Below are positions 56,073-64,000 of a stretch of DNA of 64,000 bases, piece after piece. Position 1 is the first letter of the stretch; each line of letters opens with the position of its first letter. Location of the stretch: contig JAOWBW010000767.1 in NCBI GenBank assembly GCA_026119855.1, positions 578,474 through 642,473 on the forward strand. The letters are read 5' to 3'. The notes under the pieces were generated by a model. The model saw only the letters and a list, made by a program, of their open reading frames with translations. It was not told the DNA's origin and did no database searches. The position numbers and the translations under genes are program-made. Origin of the DNA: Campanula takesimana (lineage: Eukaryota; Streptophyta; Magnoliopsida; Asterales; Campanulaceae).

Positions 56073-57312
56073 ATGGATTCCGGGATGGACCAGAAAATCG
56101 AAAAGTTTGATGGGAAGAACAGTTTCAGTTTATGGCAGATCAAGATGAGAGCCATGTTGCGAAGACAAAGTTTGTGGGCTCCAGTGGCTACTGCAATTAG
56201 GGATCACAAGGATCCAAAAGGTAAGGCAGAGGTCGTTCCCACAGCAGAGGATTCGAAGAAGGCTGCAGACATGGTAGTATTGGATGAGAAAGCTTATTCA
56301 ATGATTATCATGAGTCTTGATGATGAGATCTTAGCGGAAGTAGCGGATCAAGAAACAGCGGGAGGCTTGTGGCTAACGTTAGAGAAGATGTATTTGACGA
56401 AGTCTCTAACCAACAAGCTCTATATGAAGAAGAAGCTATTCACTTTCCATATGTCTGAAGGTACGCCTATTAAGGATCATCTAGATCGATTTTCTGCTTA
56501 TTACTTGAATTGCGTATATAGAGGTGAAAATTGATGATGAGGATGCTGCTCTAATTCTGTTGATATCTCTACCGTTGTCATATGAATCATATGATGATTC
56601 ATGCTTGAACAAAGAGACAATTACTCTGGAGCAAGTAAAGTCTGGTCTGAAGACTAGAGAACTGCGCCGAAAGGCGAGTGGTACTAGTACAGAATCTCAA
56701 TCATCAGGTTTGACTGCGGAAGGCAGCAAAGGGCATGGTCGAAGGAGCGGAGGTTCTAGACGGGGTCCGAGACCTGGAGATATCTGTAGTTATTGCAAGG
56801 AGAAAGGGCATTGGAAAACCGATTATCCCAGGAAGAAGAGAGAGCAGCAGAAATCTGAGTCGACTGCTGCGGCGGCAAGCAGTGACAATCTTGATGAGGA
56901 TTGTGATTATGCCCTGGTGACCGAAGAAGAAGCGTGCGAGGAAGTTGCATGGGTTCTAGATTCGGGAGCATCTTATCACATGTGTTCGCGTAAGGAGCAG
57001 TTTACAACATACGAGCAGAAAGATGGAGACCGTATTTATATGGCTAATGGATCATACTGCGAGGTGGTTGGCATAGGCTCCGTAAGGGTGAGAACTTTGG
57101 GTGATAAATCTCTCACATTGAACAAGGTAAGACACGTTCCACAAGTAGCAAAGAACCTGATATCTCTTAGTCGGTTGGACAAGAAGGGGTACAGTTTCAA
57201 GGGTGAAGGTGGAGTTCTGGATGTCTACAAAGGTTCAGATGTGATTCTGAAGGGAGAAAGAAAAGGTTCCTTGTTCATCCTCCAAGGTTCTGAGATTGGT
57301 GAGGGTGTTTGA
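56073..57312 (+). pseudogene. Copia-D unit 1 gag-protease, frameshifted
   Basis: Likely start ATG at 56073 (MDSGMDQKIEKFDGKNSF), a Copia gag N-terminus. A UBN2-like region follows. The frame is lost around 56504-56520, where this unit lacks two single bases present in the others, and continues in the next frame from 56524. The zinc knuckle reads CSYCKEKGHWKTDY, with the last cysteine replaced by tyrosine. The protease motif VLDSGASYHMC follows, then a C-terminal protease region up to about 57290. An extra T there gives a stop at 57310. Integrase, reverse transcriptase and RNase H are absent; the interior then runs on as non-coding sequence to the polypurine tract. Confidence 0.88.
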
Positions 57313-57743
57313 CGAGCAGGTGGAGCATCGTTTTACTCTAGGCCGGAGTGAACTGGGCGAGCCACAGCTAGAAGACCAACACACACCGGTTGTAACAGTC
57401 ATGGTTGGCAAGATCCAATGTCGACTGGATGGGCCACGTCTGAATGGCTGTTAGTTGCCCGTTGGGGCAATTCTGAGTGCCCGTAGGTGCACATCTGGGT
57501 TTCTGTAGGATACATTGCATTCAGAAAATCTGATTGTCCAGAGGACAAAGTTGTTTGTCTGGTGAGGCAAATTCTGGGTGTCTTGAAGATACATGGTGCA
57601 CAAAATCTTGTGTCTTTGACGAAAGACAGAACTGAGGCAATGGTTGAAAAATCTGGTACGAGGGATGTGGCTCAAGGTGGAGCCTATGTCGGAAAGCTCG
57701 TGCATTTGAATTATTTGGGAGATTCAAAGTCAAGGTGGAGATT
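57313..57743 (+). other. Copia-D unit 1 non-coding 3' interior and polypurine tract
   Basis: About 430 bp replaces the integrase-to-RNase H region. It contains short related phrases (GTTGCCCGTTGGGGCAATTC, GTGCCCGTAGGTGCACATC, GTCCAGAGGAC). It ends AAGGTGGAGATT, the polypurine tract before LTR 2. The same block closes units 2 and 3. Confidence 0.8.
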
Positions 57744-58342
57744 TGTTAAGTTTAATGCCTTTGAATTTGGGGTCGCCTAAATTTAGTGGATTAATTAACA
57801 AGTTCGTAATTCCGAGACAGAAGGAGTAAAGAAAAAAAATGGCATGGTTTATGCGGCCCCTTGAGGGGCTCGCATAAAATCACTGTAACTCATGCCAAGA
57901 AGTTGCCTAGGAGTTGACTTTTGAAGTGGGCCGGCACAATTGGTGTTGTGGGCTGGCAATGGGCTTTTGCCGAGGAACCCTTAGTCAACATAGAAAGAAT
58001 TAAGTTTCCTTATACAATTGGAATTAGTATTAGGAGGATAGTATACGTATTATATACTCCCTCCGTCCTAATTTAATTCAGTACCTTATTTTATTCAGAA
58101 AGTGAGAGTGATCAATAATTCTAGATCTAGGGTTTTGCATAGCTAGGAACTTTGTGATCAAAGTTCATGCAAACATAGATTAGTGTGATCATATTCTTGT
58201 AATTGTTTCTCCGCCATAATAATATATGTTTCCCTTTGCCCCGTGGAGGTAGCCAATAGAGATTGGTGAACCACGTAAATTCTGTCTTGTTATTTCTTGT
58301 ATTAATTATTATTTTCTATCTCTTGGGTCTGATTTACTAACA
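57744..58342 (+). repeat. Copia-D LTR 2
   Basis: 599 bp, same termini as LTR 1. It serves as 3' LTR of unit 1 and 5' LTR of unit 2. Confidence 0.93.
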
Positions 58343-58401
58343 AGTGGCACCAGAGCCTGGTTAGTCAAGAAAGATCAGGGCATTCCGCTGCGGTAGAAGA
58401 G

Positions 58402-59722
58402 ATGGATTCCGGGATGGACCAGAAAATCGACAAGTTTGATGGGAAGAACAGTTTCAGTTTATGGCAGATCAAGATGAGAGCCATGTTGCGAAGACAAAGT
58501 TTGTGGGCTCCAGTGGCTACTGCAATTAGGGATCACAAGGATCCAAAAGGTAAGGCAGAGGTCGTTCCCACAGCAGAGGATTCGAAGAAGGCTGCAGACA
58601 TGGTAGTATTGGATGAGAAAGCTTATTCAATGATTATCATGAGTCTTGATGATGAGATCTTAGCGGAAGTAGCGGATCAGAAACAGCGGGAGGCTTGTGG
58701 CTAACGTTAGAGAAGATGTATTTGACGAAGTCTCTAACCAACAAGCTCTATATGAAGAAGAAGCTATTCACTTTCCATATGTCTGAAGGTACGCCTATTA
58801 AGGATCATCTAGATCGATTTTCTGCTTTATTACTTGAATTGCGTAATATAGAGGTGAAAATTGATGATGAGGATGCTGCTCTAATTCTGTTGATATCTCT
58901 ACCGTTGTCATATGAATCATATGATGATTCATGCTTGAACAAAGAGACAATTACTCTGGAGCAAGTAAAGTCTGGTTTGAAGACTAGAGAACTGCGCCGA
59001 AAGGCGAGTGGTACTAGTACAGAATCTCAGTCATCAGGTTTGACTGCGAAAGGCAGCAAAGGGCATGGTCGAAGGAGCGGAGGTTCTAGACGGGGTCCGA
59101 GACCTGGAGATATCTGTAGTTATTGCAAGGAGAAAGGGCATTGGAAAACCGATTATCCCAGGAAGAAGAGAGAGCAGCAGAAATCTGAGTCGACTGCTGG
59201 GCGGGCAAGCAGTGACAATCTTGATGAGGATTGTGATTATGCCCTGGTGACCGAAGAAGAAGCGTGCGAGGAAGTTGCATGGGTTCTAGATTCGGGAGCA
59301 TCTTATCACATGTGTTCGCGTAAGGAGCAGTTTACACATACGAGCAGAAAGATGGAGACCGTATTTATATGGCTAATGGATCAGACTGCGAGGTGGTTGG
59401 CATAGGCTCCGTAAGGGTGAGAACTTTGGGTGATAAATCTCTCACATTTAACAAGGTAAGACACGTTCCACAAGTAGCAAAGAACCTGATATCTCTTAGT
59501 CGGTTGGACAAGAAGGGGTACAGTTTCAAGGGTGAAGGTGGAGTTCTGGATGTCTACAAAGGTTCAGATGTGATTCTGAAGGGAGAAAGAAAAGGTTCCT
59601 TGTTCATCCTCCAAGGTTCTGAGATTGGTGAGGGTGTTGACGAGCAGGTGGAGCATCGTTTTACTCTAGGCCGGAGTGAACTGGGCGAGCCACAGCTAGA
59701 AGACCAACACACACCGTTGTAA
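58402..59722 (+). pseudogene. Copia-D unit 2 gag-protease, frameshifted
   Basis: Start ATG at 58402. A one-base loss near 58680 shifts the frame; the downstream frame 58695-59405 carries the zinc knuckle (again with tyrosine for the last cysteine) and DSGASYHMC. Another one-base loss near 59337 shifts again, and the frame 59369-59722 reads the end of the protease region. The breaks are at different places from those of unit 1. The domain content is the same; there is no integrase or reverse transcriptase. Confidence 0.88.
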
Positions 59723-60069
59723 CAGTCATGGTTGGCAAGATCCAATGTCGACTGGATGGGCCACGTCTGAATGGCTGTTAGTTGCCCTTGGGGCAATTCT
59801 GAGTGCCCGTAGGTGCACATCTGGGTTTCCGTAGGATACATTGCATGCAGAAAATCTGATTGTCCAGAGGACAAAGTTGTTTGTCTGGTGAGGCAAATTC
59901 TGGGTGTCTTGAAGATACATGGTGCACAAAATCTAGTGTCTTTGACGAAAGACAGAACTGAGGCAAAGGTTGAAAAATCTGGTACGAGGGATGTGGCTCA
60001 AGGTGGAGGGCTATGTCGGAAAGCTCGTGCATTTGAATTATTTGGAGATTCAAAGTCAAGGTGGAGATT

Positions 60070-60668
60070 TGTTAAGTTTAATGCCTTTGAATTTGGGGTC
60101 GCCTAAATTTAGTGGATTAATTAACAAGTTCGTAATTCCGAGACAGAAGGAGTAAAGAAAAAAAATGGCATGGTTTATGCGGCCCCTTGAGGGGCTCGCA
60201 TAAAATCACTGTAACTCATGCCAAAGAAGTTGCCTAGGAGTTGACTTTTGAAGTGGGCCGGCACAATTGGTGTTGTGGGCTGGCAATGGGCTTTTGCCGA
60301 GGAACCCTTAGTCAACATAGAAAGGAATTAAGTTTCCTATACAATTGGAATTAGTATTAGGAGGATAGTATACGTATTATATACTCCCTCCGTCCTAATT
60401 TAATTCAGTACCTTATTTTATTCAGAAAGTGAGAGTGATCAATAATTCTAGATCTAGGGTTTTGCATAGCTAGGAACTTTGTGATCAAAGTTCATGCAAA
60501 CATAGATTAGTGTGATCATATTCTTGTAATTGTTTCTCCGCCATAATAATATATGTTTCCCTTTGCCCGTGGAGGTAGCCAATAGAGATTGGTGAACCAC
60601 GTAAATTCTGTCTTGTTATTTCTTGTATTAATTATTATTTTCTATCTCTTGGGTCTGATTTACTAACA
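60070..60668 (+). repeat. Copia-D LTR 3
   Basis: 599 bp with the same termini; shared between units 2 and 3. Confidence 0.93.
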
Positions 60669-60727
60669 AGTGGCACCAGAGCCTGGTTAGTCAAGAAAGA
60701 TCAGGGCATTCCGCTGTGGTAGAAGAG

Positions 60728-62108
60728 ATGGATTCCGGGATGGACCAGAAATCGACAAGTTTGATGGGAAGAACAGTTTCAGTTTATGGCAGATCAAGAT
60801 GAGAGCCATGTTGCGAAGACAAAGTTTGTGGGCTCCAGTGGCTACTGCAATTAGGGATCACAAGGATCCAAAAGGTAAGGCAGAGGTCATTCCCACAGCA
60901 GAGGATTCGAAGAAGGCTGCAGGCATGGTAGTATTGGATGAGAAAGCTTATTCAATGATTATCATGAGTCTTGATGATGAGATCTTAGCGGAAGTAGCGG
61001 ATCAAGAAACAGCGGGAGGCTTGTGGCTAACGTTAGAGAAGATGTATTTGACGAAGTCTCTAACCAACAAGCTCTATATGAAGAAGAAGCTATTCACTTT
61101 CCATATGTCTGAAGGTACGCCTATTAAGGATCATCTAGATCGATTTTCTGCTTTATTACTTGAATTGCGTAATATAGAGGTGAAAATTGATGATGAGGAT
61201 GCTGCTCTAATTCTGTTGATATCTCTACCGTTGTCATATGAATCATATGATGATTCATGCTTGAACAAAGAGACAATTACTCTGGAGCAAGTAAAGTCTG
61301 GTCTGAAGACTAGAAACTGCGCCGAAAGGCGAGTGGTACTAGTACAGAATCTCAGTCATCAGGTTTGACTGCGGAAGGCAGCAAAGGACATGGTCGAAGG
61401 AGCGGAGGTTCTAGACGGGGTCCGAGACCTTGAGATATCTGTAGTTATTGCAAGGAGAAAGGGCATTGGAAACCGATTATCCCAGGAAGAAGAGAGAGCA
61501 GCAGAAATCTGAGTCGACTGCTGCGGCGGCAAGCAGTGACAATCTTGATGAGGATTGTGATTATGCCCTGGTGACCGAAGAAGAAGCGTGCGAGGAAGTT
61601 GGCATGGGTTCTAGATTCGGGAGCATCTTATCACATGTGTTCGCGTAAGGAGCAGTTTACAACATACGAGCAGAAAGATGGAGACCGTATTTATATGGCT
61701 AATGGATCAGACTGCGAGGTGGTTGGCATAGGCTCCGTAAGGGTGAGAACTTTGGGTGATAAATCTCTCACATTTAACAAGGTAAGACACGTTCCACAAG
61801 TAGCAAAGAACCTGATATCTCTTAGTCGGTTGGACAAGAAGGGGTACAGTTTCAAGGGTGAAGGTGGAGTTCTGGATGTCTACAAAGGTTCAGATGTGAT
61901 TCTGAAGGGAGAAAGAAAAGGTTCCTTGTTCATCCTCCAAGGTTCTGAGATTGGTGAGGGTGTTGACGAGCAGGTGGAGCATCGTTTTACTCTAGGCCGG
62001 AGTGAACTGGGCGAGCCACAGCTAGAAGACCAACACACACCGGTTGTAACAGTCATGGTTGGCAAGATCCAATGTCGACTGAATGGGCCACGTCTGAATG
62101 GCTGTTAG
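60728..62108 (+). pseudogene. Copia-D unit 3 gag-protease, frameshifted
   Basis: The expected start at 60728 is followed after a few codons by a one-base loss (about 60750), so the clear gag frame begins only at 60799. It breaks again near 61312. A G-to-T change near 61433 gives a stop in the knuckle region, and single-base indels near 61470 and 61601 move the frame. The protease region then reads on to 62108. The zinc-knuckle tyrosine is shared with the other units. Confidence 0.85.
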
Positions 62109-62397
62109 TTGCCCGTTTGGGGCAATTCTGAGTGCCCGTAGGTGCACATCTGGGTTTCCGTAGGATACATTGCATGCAGAAAATCTGATTGTCCAGAGGA
62201 CAAGTTGTTTGTCTGGTGAGGCAAATTCTGGGTGTCTGAAGATACATGGTGCACAAAATCTAGTGTCTTTGACGAAAGACAGAACTGAGGCAAAGGTTGA
62301 AAAATCTGGTACGAGGGATGTGGCTCAACGGTGGAGGCTATGTCGGAAAGCTCGTGCATTTGAATTATTTGGGAGATTCAAAGTCAAGGTGGAGATT

Positions 62398-63001
62398 TGT
62401 TTAAGTTTAATGCCTTTGAATGAATTGGGGTCGCCTAAATTTAGTGGATTAATTAACAAGTTCGTAATTCCGAGACAGAAGGAGTAAAGAAAAAAAAATG
62501 GCATGGTTTATGCGGCCCCTTGAGGGGCTCGCATAAAATCACTGTAACTCATGCCAAAGAAGTTGCCTAGGAGTTGACTTTGAAGTGGGCCGGCACAATT
62601 GGTGTTGTGGGCTGGCAATGGGCTTTTGCCGAGGAACCCTTAGTCAACATAGAAAGGAATTAAGTTTCTTATACAATTGGAATTAGTATTAGGAGGATAG
62701 TATACGTATTATATACTCCTCTCCGTCCTAATTTAATTCAGTACCTTATTTTATTCAGAAAGTGAGAGTGATCAATAATTCTAGATCTAGGGTTTTGCAT
62801 AGCTAGAAAACTTTGTGATCAAAGTTCATGCAAACATAGATTAGTGTGATCATATTCTTGTAATTGTTTCTCCGCCATAATAATATATGTTTCCCTTTGC
62901 CTGTGGAGGTAGCAATAGAGATTGGTGAACCACGTAAATTCTGTCTTGTTATTTCTTGTATTAAATATTATTTTCTATCTCTTGGGTCTGATTTACTAAC
63001 A
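62398..63001 (+). repeat. Copia-D LTR 4
   Basis: 604 bp with the same termini; carries several small insertions (for example near 62422 and 62719) not seen in LTRs 1-3. Confidence 0.9.
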
Positions 63002-63062
63002 AGTGGCACCAGAGCCTGGTTAGTCAAGAAAGATCAAGGGCATTCCGCTGGCGGTAGAAGAG

Positions 63063-64000
63063 ATGGATTCCGGGATGGACAAGAAAATCGACAAGTTTGA
63101 TGGGAAGAACAGTTTCAGTTTATGGCAGATCAAGATGAGAGCCATGTTGCGAAGACAAAGTTTGTGGGCTCCAGTGGCTACTGCAATTAGGGATCACAAG
63201 GATCCAAAAGGTAAGGCAGAGGTCGTTCCCACAGCAGAGGATTCGAAGAAGGCTGCAGACATGGTAGTATTGGATGAGAAAGCTTATTCAATGATTATCA
63301 TGAGTCTTGATGATGAGATCTTAGCGGAAGTAGCGGATCAAGAACAGCGGGAGGCTTGTGGGTAACGTTAGAGAAGATGTATTTGACGAAGTCTCTAACC
63401 AACAAGCTCTATGGAAGAAAGAAGCTATTCACTTTCCATATGTCTGAAGGTACGCCTATTAAGGATCATCTAGATCGATTTTCTGCTTTATTACTTGAAT
63501 TGCGTAATATAGAGGTGGAAAATTGATGATGAGGATACTGCTCTAATTCTGTTGATATCTCTACCGTTGTCATATGAATCATATGATGATTCATGCTTGA
63601 ACAAAGAGACAATTACTCTGGAGCAAGTAAAGTCTGGTCTGAGACTAGAGAACTGCGCCGAAAGGCGAGGCGAGTGGTACTAGTACAGAAATCTCAGTCA
63701 TCAGGTTTGACTGCGGAAGGCAGCAAAGGGCATGGTCGAAGGAGCGGGAGGTTCTAGACGGGGTCCGAGACCTGGAGATATCTGTAGTTATTGCAAGGAG
63801 AAAGGGCATTGGAAAACCGATTATCCCAGGAAGAAGAGAGAGCAGCAGAAATCTGAGTCGACTGCTGCGGCGGCAGCAAGCAGTGACAATCTTGATGAGG
63901 ATTGTGATTATGCCCTGGTGACCGAAGAAGAAGCGTGCGAGGAAGTTGCATGGGTTCTAGATTCGGGGAGCATCTTATCACATGTGTTCGCGTAAGGAGC
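63063..64000 (+). pseudogene. Copia-D unit 4 gag-protease, partial at window edge
   Basis: Start ATG at 63063. The frame fails near 63342 by a one-base loss and again at about eight further sites, including a 5-bp duplication near 63667. The zinc knuckle and the start of the protease are recognisable up to the window end. It has more indels than units 1-3. Confidence 0.85.

Larger units (their letters stand above)
55415..64000 (+). mobile_element. Copia-D tandem array: LTR-gag/protease units sharing LTRs
   Basis: LTRs at 55415-56013, 57744-58342, 60070-60668 and 62398-63001 alternate with interiors of about 1.73 kb, all in the same orientation. The periods are 2329, 2326 and 2328 bp. Every interior starts with the same primer-binding region, encodes gag and protease only, and ends with the same polypurine tract. 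The array continues past 64000. The units look almost identical by eye apart from scattered 1-bp indels. It is a TR-GAG type non-autonomous element amplified in tandem. Confidence 0.93.

Noticed and set aside
55415..64000. CRISPR-like or satellite array
   Set aside because: The 2.33-kb period consists of LTRs, primer-binding site, gag, protease and polypurine tract; it is a retrotransposon array, not a satellite or CRISPR.

Overview
The window is nuclear DNA of a flowering plant, most likely a eudicot. Two intron-rich plant genes have GT-AG introns, there are many Stowaway-type MITEs with the CTCCCTCCGTCC terminus, and nested Copia and Gypsy LTR retrotransposons fill both flanks. I cannot place it to species. 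All calls come from reading the sequence; rRNA matches are from memory.

Left flank (1-14050) is a nest of elements. A PIF/Harbinger-like remnant (12995-14050) was hit by Copia-B (5' LTR 12501-12994, gag on the minus strand). Copia-B gag was then hit by a Gypsy LTR (terminus at 1680) and by a nearly complete Copia-A (2032-12028, 5-bp duplication ATATC). Copia-A was itself hit in its integrase region by a solo LTR of its own family (5766-7280, duplication CGAAG).

Gene island (14860-47174). First comes a minus-strand cluster of box C/D snoRNA candidates (14862-16294), with TATA and telo-box motifs just upstream. Next is ORANGE (OR), plus strand, 8 exons, 20396-25391, a 309-residue plastid DnaJ-type zinc-finger protein that promotes carotenoid accumulation. 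Convergent with it is an SRS2/UvrD-family DNA helicase, minus strand, 29 exons, 47174-25647, predicted 1236 residues. Its introns hold about ten MITEs, an hAT-like element nested inside a MITE, and a chimeric LTR element with inverted ends (41013-43688).

Right flank (47396-64000). A Mutator-like terminal-inverted-repeat element with GC-rich filler lies upstream of the helicase. A Helitron-like 3' end and a non-coding Copia-C (49199-55134) interrupted by an hAT-like element follow. The last 8.6 kb is a head-to-tail array of a small gag-protease-only LTR element (Copia-D). Four 0.6-kb LTRs alternate with 1.73-kb interiors at a period of about 2.33 kb, and the array runs off the window edge.

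The most notable items are the snoRNA cluster with a partial tandem duplication, the Copia-D LTR-sharing array, the inverted-end chimera with a perfect target-site duplication, and the GC-rich palindromic words that sit at one LTR site but differ in sequence between copies and families.
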